From Cupriavidus basilensis OR16 (lineage in GTDB: Bacteria; Pseudomonadota; Gammaproteobacteria; Burkholderiales; Burkholderiaceae), in the NCBI RefSeq assembly GCF_000243095.1, contig NZ_AHJE01000037.1, forward strand, positions 1 to 60,460: 60,460 nucleotides of DNA, read 5' to 3'. Both the position numbers and the translations under genes were made by a program. How positions within the stretch are numbered: the stretch's first letter is position 1; the number at the start of each line of letters is the position of its first letter. Of the stretch, positions 32,262 to 41,281 are shown piece after piece. A model generated the notes under the pieces. That model was given only the letters and a program-made list of their open reading frames with translations. It was not told the DNA's origin and made no database searches.

Positions 32262-33593
32262 TCAGTGAGCCGCATCGTGCTGGGCAATGGCGGCGCGCGG
32301 CGCGGTCCGGGGCCGCATGGAGGCGATCAGCAGCGCGGCGGTGGCAACAAAGGCGGGCAGCGAGAGCAGGCTGAAGATCTTGCTGAAGCTCCATCCCAAT
32401 CCGAGGATCTGCGCGCCCAAGAGCGCGCCGACGATGCCGCCAAAGCGGCCGATGCCCAGCATCCAGGCCACACCGGTGGCCCGGCATTGCGTGGGATAGA
32501 AGCCGGCGGCCAGCGTGGGCATGGAGGATTGCGCGCCGTTCATGCAGGTGCCGGCGGCAAACACCAGCACGCCGAGCAGGAACACATCGCCGGCGCCGTG
32601 GCCCACCGCATAGACCAGCGCGCCAGTCAACGCGTAGGTGCCTGCCACGATGCGCCACGGATGGCTACGGTCCATCAGCCAGCCCACGGTCAGCGTACCG
32701 ATGCCACCGCCCAGCGGGAACAGCGCGGTGATGAGCGCGGCCTTCTCGATCGGGTAGCCCGCGTCGGCGAACAGCGTCGGCAGCCAGCTCGTCAGCAGGT
32801 AGAAGATCAGCAGCCCCATGAAGTACGTGGTCCACAGCAACACGGTGCCGGCGCGGAACTGCGGCATCAGGATGGTGCGCAGCGAGGAAGCACCGGTGAG
32901 CGCGGCGTCGGCGGGCACGGTCTCCTGCACCTGGAAGCGCTCGTCGCCGCGCAGCACGCCCGGGTGGACCTTGGACAACGCGGCGGCGATGCGCGCGTCC
33001 GGGGCCTTGCGCGCCACCAGGAAACGCACGGACTCCGGCAGGAAGAAGATCAGCAACACGGCCAGCAGCAGCGGCGCGACGCCGCCCACCAGCAGCACCG
33101 AATGCCAGCCATAGTGCGGAATCAGCCAGGCCGCGGCAAAACCCCCGGCCGAGGAGCCCAGCGTGAAGCCGCAGAACATGGCGTTGACCGCCAGCGAGCG
33201 GCGCCGCGTGGGCGCGTACTCCGACATCAGCGTGACCGCGTTCGGCATGGCCGCGCCCAGGCCAAGGCCGGTCAGGAACTTGCGGCCAAAGCGGTCGGCC
33301 AGCGGCCCCGCTACCAGCGCGCCGGCAGCCAGGCCGAACAAGGCCGCGCTCATCACCGGCCCGAGATGGGCGCGGCTGACGCCCCATTCCTTGGCCAGCA
33401 TCGGCGCGATAAAGCCGATCGCTGCGGTGTCGAAGCCATCGGCCGCGACAATCAGGAAGCACAGGATCAGGATGAGCCACTGGAAGCGCGAGAACGGCAG
33501 GCTGTCGATGAACTGCTGGACGTCGATGCCGGCGCCGGGATGGCGTGCACGGTCAGGGGATGCGGCCGGCTGGCCGCTGTTTGGGGGCGTCAT
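32262..33593 (-). CDS. MFS transporter, aromatic acid:H+ symporter (AAHS) family, PcaK-like
   Basis: A 443-residue, 12-TM inner-membrane transporter from ATG 33593. The AAHS hallmarks are visible: ADGFDTAAIGFIAPML in TM1 (the conserved DGFD) and the loop GPLADRFGRK between TM2 and TM3. A hydrophilic N-terminus of about 30 residues precedes TM1. It is 90 bp downstream of pobA on the same strand, so it most likely imports 4-hydroxybenzoate; the family also includes vanillate, gallate and muconate carriers. Confidence 0.92.
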   Translation of the reverse strand: MTPPNSGQPAASPDRARHPGAGIDVQQFIDSLPFSRFQWLILILCFLIVAADGFDTAAIGFIAPMLAKEWGVSRAHLGPVMSAALFGLAAGALVAGPLADRFGRKFLTGLGLGAAMPNAVTLMSEYAPTRRRSLAVNAMFCGFTLGSSAGGFAAAWLIPHYGWHSVLLVGGVAPLLLAVLLIFFLPESVRFLVARKAPDARIAAALSKVHPGVLRGDERFQVQETVPADAALTGASSLRTILMPQFRAGTVLLWTTYFMGLLIFYLLTSWLPTLFADAGYPIEKAALITALFPLGGGIGTLTVGWLMDRSHPWRIVAGTYALTGALVYAVGHGAGDVFLLGVLVFAAGTCMNGAQSSMPTLAAGFYPTQCRATGVAWMLGIGRFGGIVGALLGAQILGLGWSFSKIFSLLSLPAFVATAALLIASMRPRTAPRAAIAQHDAAH

Positions 33594-33683
33594 GGTGCGG
33601 GTCTCCTGCTATGCCGCTCGTTGGCGGCGAATGCTCTGGTTTCTTGAGGCTGGCCGCTTGGCCGCTTGGCCTCGCGCATCGCC

Positions 33684-34940
<1,257 letters not shown>

Positions 34941-35006
34941 TCAACAGGACAAAACGAACATTCTGGCTTAGCGCGGAATGTGCCGAAATATCCTGTTGAG
35001 TCTGGG

Positions 35007-35023
35007 GAAAACCCTAGGTTTTC
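35007..35023. promoter_or_regulatory. Inverted repeat upstream of pobA
   Basis: GAAAACC, three bases CTA, then GGTTTTC, 154 bp upstream of the pobA start. A looser ACATTC...GAATGT dyad lies around 34960-34985, nearer the gene. Either could bind a PobR-type activator encoded elsewhere. Confidence 0.35.
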
Positions 35024-35129
35024 GATTGAATTTAGCCGGAATTGTGCATTCTGTCGGTGTGCTCGGAGACGCGCCCTAGTGCGCCGTCCGCACGCACAGG
35101 CCTTCACATTCCGTACATGTCGTTGCGCT

Positions 35130-35420
35130 TCAGCGGCCGGAGCGCTGCTCCTTGCGGCAAGCTTTGCAGATGTGTTCAAGGCCGTCCTGGCGGCGTGTGT
35201 CCCGCGCGAAGAACTCGCCGTCAGCCGGCCAGTGCTCTGCGCAGTGACGGCACAGTTTGAGCAGGCCGATATCCGACATCAGGACGTCGCCGGAGGCAAC
35301 GTTCGCCCGCGCGGCGCGCGCATGGCGCGTGGGGCTCGTGCGCGGTGTGGTCGTGTCTTGCATGGCGCCTGTGGTGAGGGCGCCGTGGCTCTCGCGCGGC
35401 ATGGCGGCGTGATCGTACAT
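35130..35420 (-). CDS. Small zinc-ribbon-like protein
   Basis: A 96-residue product from ATG 35420 with a good ribosome-binding site (AAGGAGAGACC). The N-terminal half is Ala/Thr/Arg-rich and poorly ordered. The C-terminal half carries two Cys pairs, LKLCRHCAEHWP and HICKACRKEQR, separated by about 24 residues, as in small zinc ribbons. Function unknown; similar small proteins are common in Burkholderiales. Confidence 0.65.
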   Translation of the reverse strand: MYDHAAMPRESHGALTTGAMQDTTTPRTSPTRHARAARANVASGDVLMSDIGLLKLCRHCAEHWPADGEFFARDTRRQDGLEHICKACRKEQRSGR

Positions 35421-36003
35421 GGTCTCTCCTTGCCTTGGAAATGGGCCGGTGATGGTCGGGGTGCGCAGCGGGATCCGGCCACGCCACTGAAATACCCCGT
35501 TACGAAATGGCGTGTGGTTGGTGGCGCGACGGCTTGGTGAATCGATGGCCGAGCGGTGAATTGCCCGCCCGCGCGCTGGCGTGGCTTACCGGGACAACAT
35601 GCCCGAGCAGGCCATCAGCAGCCATCCGATGGCGGCACATCCGCCCAGCCAGCCGAGCAGCACCAACACGATGGTGGACCACTTCATCGGGGCCGCCGCG
35701 CAGGCGTGGCAGGAAGTCGTGTTGCGTTAGAAAGGGAGCGGATCATGCGTACTTTCCTTGGAATGGCAAGACAAGGCTTGCTCAAGGGGGGCAGCTTAGC
35801 GATCCTATGACGTCAATGTATGTCCGGGTTGTAAGGAAATGTGCACGAGCAAATGTGCCGCGGCCCGGCATTGCCTGTGAACGCCGTTGCCGCCCGGACC
35901 AACTATCGGAGCGCGCCCCTTGGCGCTCGCACGGGCAACCGGGAGCCTGCCTATAATGCCGGATCCGACACCCAGTCCGCCGCGCGCGGCGCCAAGGCCA
36001 GCC
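35421..36003. other. Stretch without a major gene upstream of the M14 peptidase
   Basis: This 583-bp region contains only a possible 33-codon membrane peptide on the minus strand and, at 35952-35957, a TATAAT that could be the -10 of the peptidase gene. No good -35 stands at the expected distance from it. Confidence 0.4.
35586..35687 (-). CDS. Possible 33-residue membrane peptide
   Basis: ATG at 35687 opens a 33-codon frame ending TAA at 35586. The product begins MKWSTIVLVLLGWLGG and is almost entirely hydrophobic, with one Cys in GGCAAIG and a second in MACSG, so it could be a single-pass peptide. No clear ribosome-binding site precedes it. It may be chance. Confidence 0.3.
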   Translation of the reverse strand: MKWSTIVLVLLGWLGGCAAIGWLLMACSGMLSR

Positions 36004-37725
36004 ATGACGATCCTGCTCGATACCGCCATTGCGCACACACTGGATACCCTGATTGAGCGCCTCGGGGCAATGCCGGGCATACGCGTGCAAGCCTGGCTGT
36101 TCGAGGACGTCGCAACGCGCCGCGCGGCCGAGCAGCGGCTTGCCGCCGCTGGCGTGCCGGCGGTCATCCACAGCGCTTACAAGCCGCTGCTGCATTTCTT
36201 TCTCGATGCGTTGGCGCTGGAGCACGATGGCGGCCGTCTTGCTGCCGCGGGCGAAATATCCGTGCGCCTGCCAGCGGCGACATCGGCGGCGCAGTCGCAA
36301 CGTTTCCGGCTGGAAGCCTATCCGCTCGCCGGCATGCTGCCCGAAGGCAGCCTGCGGCTTAGCGAAGGGGACGACGAAGGCCACTACGTCGTCGAGCTGG
36401 AGGGCGTTGCCCACCGCGTGTTCGTGCCGCTCGCGGCCTCGGGCGCGCCTTGCGGGTGGCTGCGTCTGCGGCGCGATGGCGCCGTGCTGGAGGACGGCCC
36501 GCTCGCCACCGAGTACGAACTGGCATTCGCCGCAGCCATGGGGGCGATCCGCGGCCATGCCTGGGGCCGGCAGGGACCGTATTTCGATGTGCTGCGCATC
36601 GCCATCGGCACGGGCGGCATCGAGCGCCGGCTGTCCTACCAGGACGAATGCATCAGTACCCGCGAGGCCCTGCACGAGGACCTGTATTTCTCCATCCTGG
36701 AATTCTTCCAGGACCGCGCCGGCTTGCCGCGCGGCGATCGCACCTTGCAGCCCGGCCAGATCGTTCCCGACGTGCACCGAGCGGATGGCGCCACGCGGGT
36801 GCGGGTGGAATTGCTGCCGCACCCTCGCTTGTCGGCCGCCGCGGCCGCGTCCCCGCTGAGCGCGAAGGCGCTTGCCGGGCTCTCGCAGCCCCTGACGCCG
36901 GAGCAGGCCGCTGTCGAGATGCATGCCCTGGGCGGCAAGCGTTTCAGCGTGCTTTCCACGCAGGGGCGCGAGGTCCACGGCACCTGTATCGAAGGCGCGT
37001 TGCCAGGGCTGGTGATTTCCGGCGGCCAGCATGCCAACGAAACGTCCGGCGTGGTGGGGGCGCTGCGCGCGGCGCACGCGCTCAAGCTGCGTCCGCAGGC
37101 GAACTTCGCCCTGATCGCCATGGAGAACCCGGACGGCGCGGCCTTGCACGTGCAGTTGCGCGAGGACAATCCGCGCCATATGTCGCATGCCGCGCGTTAC
37201 ACCGCATTGGGCGACGACCTGGAGGCACGCACGGCACCGCCGTTCGTGGAGAAAGCGGCCCGGCTGGAAGCCATCGAGCGCACCGGCGCCGGGTTGCACA
37301 TGAGCTTGCACGGATACCCCGCCCACGAATGGACGCGGCCGCTCACCGGCTACGTACCGCCAGGCTTCGAGACCTGGACCATTCCCAAGGGCTTTTTCCT
37401 GATCCTGCGCCACCACGCCGGGCGCGATGGCATGGCATTCATGCAGGCGCTGACTGCGCAGCTTGCGGCCTCGTCGGATCTGGCTGGGTTCAATGCGCGC
37501 CAGCTGGCGACCTGGAGCCGCCACGCCGGTGAAGTGCCGTTCCCGGTGCTGAACGGCATTCCCTGCATGATCATCGAGGATCACCGCTCAACGGTGCCGT
37601 TCACGCTGGTCACCGAATTCCCGGACCAGACGGTCTATGGCGATGCGTTCCGCCTGGCGCACACTACCCAGATGCGGGCAGTGCTGGCAGCGGCGGAGCT
37701 GTATTGGGCAGGTTTGCTGGATTGA
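36004..37725 (+). CDS. M14-family zinc metallopeptidase-like protein
   Basis: A 573-residue product from ATG 36004. The C-terminal 230 residues form a carboxypeptidase-like domain with the zinc motif HxxE in GLVISGGQHANETSG and a third ligand candidate in GLHMSLHGYPAHEW. The 300-residue N-terminal part (RVQAWLFEDVATRRAAE...) has no recognised fold and seems particular to a subgroup. There is no signal peptide, so it is cytoplasmic. The start is chosen because the upstream ATG at 35956 overlaps a TATAAT. Substrate unknown. Confidence 0.82.
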   Translation: MTILLDTAIAHTLDTLIERLGAMPGIRVQAWLFEDVATRRAAEQRLAAAGVPAVIHSAYKPLLHFFLDALALEHDGGRLAAAGEISVRLPAATSAAQSQRFRLEAYPLAGMLPEGSLRLSEGDDEGHYVVELEGVAHRVFVPLAASGAPCGWLRLRRDGAVLEDGPLATEYELAFAAAMGAIRGHAWGRQGPYFDVLRIAIGTGGIERRLSYQDECISTREALHEDLYFSILEFFQDRAGLPRGDRTLQPGQIVPDVHRADGATRVRVELLPHPRLSAAAAASPLSAKALAGLSQPLTPEQAAVEMHALGGKRFSVLSTQGREVHGTCIEGALPGLVISGGQHANETSGVVGALRAAHALKLRPQANFALIAMENPDGAALHVQLREDNPRHMSHAARYTALGDDLEARTAPPFVEKAARLEAIERTGAGLHMSLHGYPAHEWTRPLTGYVPPGFETWTIPKGFFLILRHHAGRDGMAFMQALTAQLAASSDLAGFNARQLATWSRHAGEVPFPVLNGIPCMIIEDHRSTVPFTLVTEFPDQTVYGDAFRLAHTTQMRAVLAAAELYWAGLLD

Positions 37726-37744
37726 GGGGCGCCGCGGCGCGCCG

Positions 37745-37945
37745 TTAGTGGATTGTGCGTGTCACCTTGGCGTGCGGCACCGCTGCCGCTGCCGCGCCTT
37801 CAGGCGTCGCGCCTTCGTCCTGCTCGATCATGGTGGCCGCGAGGCTGAGCGCAGCCTGCATCTCTTCGTGCGACAGGCCAGACGATAGCGCAAGCCGCAC
37901 CGCCAGGGACGCCAGTCGGGCGACTTCATAACTCGGGATGGTCAT
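37745..37945 (-). CDS. Small hypothetical protein
   Basis: A 66-residue product with ATG 37945 seven bases after AAGGAG. It is helical and acidic (SHEEMQAALSLAATMIEQDEG) with no signal peptide or membrane segment. No family recognised. It ends 20 bp from the peptidase stop on the opposite strand. Confidence 0.55.
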   Translation of the reverse strand: MTIPSYEVARLASLAVRLALSSGLSHEEMQAALSLAATMIEQDEGATPEGAAAAAVPHAKVTRTIH

Positions 37946-38098
37946 CTCAGCTCCTTGTCATTGTGTCAACGCTTGTGTCAATGCCATATTGGTCATATCG
38001 GCCGCCCGCGCTTGCCGTTGCGCTGGCGCCGGTCAATCTCCAGTATGGCTCACGGCGCGCCTCGCTGCCCGAAGAGAATCCGGCAATGCCGCTTAACC

Positions 38099-39016
38099 TC
38101 AGGCGGGCAGGAAGCCTTCCACGGTGAGATAGCGCTCGCCGGTGTCGTAGTTGAAGCCCAGCACGGTGGCGCCGGCCGGCAGGTCCGGCAGCTTCTGCGC
38201 GATCGCGGCCAGGGTGGCGCCCGACGAAATACCCACCAGCATGCCCTCCTCGCGCGCGGCGCGGCGCGCCATTTCGCGCGCCGGCTCGGCGTCGACCTGG
38301 ATCACGCCGTCGAGCAGGACGGTATCCAGGTTGCGGGGAATGAAGCCGGCACCGATGCCCTGGATCGGGTGTGGCGCGGGCGCGCCGCCGGAAATGACCG
38401 GCGAGGCGACCGGCTCGACGGCATAGACCTTCAGCGCGGGCCACTTTTGCTTGAGCACGCGGGCGCAGCCGGTGATATGGCCGCCCGTGCCCACGCCGGT
38501 GATCAGGGCATCGATGCCCTGCGGGAAATCCGCCAGGATTTCCAGCGCGGTGGTGTTGACGTGGGCCTCGATATTGGCGGGGTTCTCGAACTGCTGCGGC
38601 ATCCAGGCGCCCGGCGTGGCAGCCACCAGTTCCTCGGCGCGGGCGATGGCGCCCTTCATGCCCTTTTCGCGCGGGGTCAGGTCGAAGGTGGCGCCGTAGG
38701 CCAGCATCAGGCGGCGGCGTTCCACCGACATGCTGTCCGGCATCACCAGCACCAGCTTGTAGCCCTTGACCGCCGCCACCATGGCCAGGCCGATCCCGGT
38801 ATTGCCCGAGGTGGGCTCGATAATGGTGCCGCCCGGCTTGAGCACGCCGGATTGCTCGGCTGCCTCGACCATCGACAGCGCGATGCGGTCCTTGATGGAG
38901 CCTCCCGGGTTGGCGCGCTCGGACTTGATCCAGACCTGATGGCTATCGCCAAAGAGCCGCTGGACACGGATATGGGGCGTATTGCCAATGGTCTGCAGGA
39001 TGTTGTCGGCCTTCAT
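38099..39016 (-). CDS. cysK: Cysteine synthase A (O-acetylserine sulfhydrylase)
   Basis: A 305-residue PLP enzyme that makes cysteine from O-acetylserine and sulfide in the cytoplasm. The PLP lysine is in [12 protein letters not shown] (about residue 42), the substrate loop is [12 protein letters not shown], and the phosphate-binding loop is [18 protein letters not shown] closes the PLP ring site. Length fits CysK (about 305-325) or CysM. It is 122 bp from the diguanylate cyclase on the same strand, with no obvious functional link. Confidence 0.94.
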   Translation of the reverse strand: MKADNILQTIGNTPHIRVQRLFGDSHQVWIKSERANPGGSIKDRIALSMVEAAEQSGVLKPGGTIIEPTSGNTGIGLAMVAAVKGYKLVLVMPDSMSVERRRLMLAYGATFDLTPREKGMKGAIARAEELVAATPGAWMPQQFENPANIEAHVNTTALEILADFPQGIDALITGVGTGGHITGCARVLKQKWPALKVYAVEPVASPVISGGAPAPHPIQGIGAGFIPRNLDTVLLDGVIQVDAEPAREMARRAAREEGMLVGISSGATLAAIAQKLPDLPAGATVLGFNYDTGERYLTVEGFLPA

Positions 39017-39138
39017 TTAGGATTTCCAGGAATGGTTTCGAACCGGACTTGCGAGCGGGTCCGGACAAGCATGCACTGGGGGATTCTAGCCGGGCGGCGG
39101 GCCAGCAATGAGATTTCCACGCCATATTGGCGAGCGGC

Positions 39139-40359
39139 TTAGTGGCAGGCTTCGGCGCGCGCGGTCCGGCAGAGTGCATGCGCCGGCAGCGCTTCCAGCT
39201 TGGAGGCAAGCACGATCCGGCCGCGGCCACGCCGCTTGGCTTCATACAAGGCACGGTCCGCGCTGCCAAACAGCTTGTCCCAGGTGGCCCTCCCGCCGTT
39301 CTCGCGCTCGCGCTCGCGGATCTGCGCGACGCCGATGCTGGCGCTGGCGAACCCGCCAAGCTCGCGGGGCAATGCGATGGCGCGGATGCCTCGCAGGATG
39401 CGGTTGGCCAGCAGGATGGCGTCGGCTTCGGTGGTGTGCGGGCAAAGCACGCAGAATTCCTCGCCGCCGTAGCGGCCGGCGAGGTCCGTGGCGCGGTGCG
39501 TCTCCTTCAGGACGCGGCCGATCTGCTGCAGGATGCGGTCGCCGGCGCGGTGGCCGCTGCTATCGTTGATGCGTTTGAAACGATCGATATCGATCACCAG
39601 GCAGCTCAGCGGATGGCCGTGGCGGTTGAATTCGGCGGCCAGTGTCATCGCCGCCGCATCCATGGCGCCGCGGTTCGGCAGCCCCGTCAACGCATCGAGT
39701 CGGGCCTGCTTCTCCTGCTCGGCCAGGATGGTTTCCATGGCCATCAGCGTGAAGCCTGCCAGGCCAGCGAGGATCGCCACAAGGGCAGGCAGCAGGCGCA
39801 GCTGCAACAAGGCCTCGGCACTCAGGGCTGGCTCCGGGGCGCCGGCCTCCAGCACCGCATACAGGCCGCAGTATTGCGCCAGCAGTTGCAGGCCGCACGC
39901 GGCCAGCACCAGCGGACGGCTGCGCCGGGTCGGGGCAAACGGGCGCTGCAGCAGGCGGGCCAAGGTGAAGCAGGCGATGATGGCGGCCACCACGTAGCCG
40001 GTGACTTCGGCCAGGCTGCTGCCGCTGCCCAGCGCGGCGGCCAGTACGGCGGCGATGGCGAGCACGCTGGCGGTGAGCGGCACGGGTACCGAAGGGCGGT
40101 GATCGGTCAGCGATACGCCGCGAAGGATCAGCAGTTGGGCGGCCACGCCCAAGGCTGGCGCCACCAGCAGGAACCAGGTGGACCCGCCGCGCGCGTCGAT
40201 CACCAGCAGGCCCGCGGCGCAGGCCAGCACCTGGCCGGCGCCCCACGCGCGGCCCACGGCGCTCTCGCGCAAAGCCAGCATCAGGGCTACGAGGATGATC
40301 TGAGTGGCGGTAAACAGGACAAGCAGTGCGATCACGGCACTGCCCTCATCTGACTGCAT
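39139..40359 (-). CDS. Membrane diguanylate cyclase (GGDEF)
   Basis: A 406-residue product from ATG 40359 (MQSDEGSAVIALLVLFTATQ); the frame remains open to 40470, but the additional residues are not membrane-like. The N-terminal 230 residues hold six or seven membrane segments, then a short coiled region (MAMETILAEQEKQARLDALTGL) leads into a GGDEF domain. The active site is RYGGEEF and the inhibitory c-di-GMP site RxxD (RATD) stands five residues before it, so the enzyme should be active and product-inhibited. It is divergent from pelA across 0.9 kb and so may supply the c-di-GMP that activates PelD (inference). Confidence 0.92.
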   Translation of the reverse strand: MQSDEGSAVIALLVLFTATQIILVALMLALRESAVGRAWGAGQVLACAAGLLVIDARGGSTWFLLVAPALGVAAQLLILRGVSLTDHRPSVPVPLTASVLAIAAVLAAALGSGSSLAEVTGYVVAAIIACFTLARLLQRPFAPTRRSRPLVLAACGLQLLAQYCGLYAVLEAGAPEPALSAEALLQLRLLPALVAILAGLAGFTLMAMETILAEQEKQARLDALTGLPNRGAMDAAAMTLAAEFNRHGHPLSCLVIDIDRFKRINDSSGHRAGDRILQQIGRVLKETHRATDLAGRYGGEEFCVLCPHTTEADAILLANRILRGIRAIALPRELGGFASASIGVAQIRERERENGGRATWDKLFGSADRALYEAKRRGRGRIVLASKLEALPAHALCRTARAEACH

Positions 40360-40761
40360 GAGATCCCCATCGAGTTCGGCGCAGCATCGCTGCGCAGGAG
40401 TTGGCCTTCGAACGTGGGTTCGCGCACGCTGCGAAAGCCCGTCTGTGCGCCAGGTCGTGACCTGCGACATTCCCGAATGCGGCGTGCCTGCCGGTGCTTG
40501 TCCGGTGCGTTGCAGCCGTGGTGAATAGGTATTTTTATTTGAGAAAATTCTACACAGCGCAGCGTTGCAAATGCTCCGTATCCGGCCAGAGTAACAATTG
40601 TTGACATTGGATTCGCGGCGCGTGATCTAAGATTCTCTTCGTTATCTGGCGGGCTTCTGGCGGGCTGTTGCGGGCCGTTACAATCCGGCTCTTGCCACCG
40701 CACGATTCCTTTTTTTCGCACCCTAGCAGCAGATCTGCGTCAAGTTTCCGGCACGTACTGT

Positions 40762-40805
40762 GATACTTTATCGGTGCGTAAAACTACAAAAATGTAGAAA
40801 GTATC
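40762..40805. promoter_or_regulatory. Nested inverted repeats upstream of pelA
   Basis: Outer arms GATACTTT (40762-40769) and AAAGTATC (40798-40805) enclose a second dyad CTACA, loop AAAA, TGTAG (40784-40797), directly abutting the right outer arm. An AT-rich operator is plausible. Confidence 0.45.
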
Positions 40806-41088
40806 GAGACAGGAATCTTCTTGCATTCCCTGGCCTGGCAATGAAACACCGCAGGCGCGGCCAAGCGGCGCAGCGGGGTCCGGCGAGTTCCGATAGCGCG
40901 TTTTCGCAGCGATCGAAATCCGGGAATGGGCGGCGATCGAGCGCCAATCGGCGCTGCTAACCCTTACGCCACCAACCTGCATTTGCTCTAATGCATATTC
41001 CCTAGTCCTAAATGCTTATATGCACGATTACCCGCATGCCTCAGAATCCTCGCCCATAGTGCCTGAATCTGCACATTGAGCGCTAGCC

Positions 41089-41123
41089 TGCGAGGGACTG
41101 CCTGGAAGCTTTCAGGCAGCGCA
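41089..41123 (+). promoter_or_regulatory. Leader hairpin upstream of pelA
   Basis: CTGCCTG (41098-41104) pairs with CAGGCAG (41113-41119) and, after a 5-base bulge, TGCG pairs with CGCA. The stem lies about 160 bp before the pelA start, so it could be in the pel mRNA leader. No U-tract. Confidence 0.4.
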
Positions 41124-41281
41124 GGAAGTGTAAGTAGCACGACGTAGTCAGCAGCGGATGGAACAGCCATGCCCGGAAGGCATCGCCCGGCGGCCTCAAG
41201 CGCGACCAGCGCATCGACGGCAAGCAAAGCGAGCGCTTCCGGGGCGGGACATAAAAATATGAAGAAACAAGGGGCCAACAA

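Larger units (their letters stand above)
40360..41281. other. Long intergenic control region between the diguanylate cyclase and pelA
   Basis: These 922 bp hold no supportable gene. They contain a nested dyad at 40762-40805, a hairpin at 41089-41123 and a possible -10 (TACAAT) near 40679-40684 facing right. A c-di-GMP riboswitch consensus was looked for and not found. Length and structure suggest multi-factor control of pel. Confidence 0.5.

Noticed and set aside
33650..33680. Short GGCCGCTT tandem repeat between pobA and the AAHS transporter
   Set aside because: Two copies of eight bases in GC-rich DNA can occur by chance and affect no gene.
40360..41281. c-di-GMP riboswitch upstream of pelA
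   Set aside because: The conserved GEMM-I core and its tetraloop/receptor pair are not visible; only simple dyads are present.
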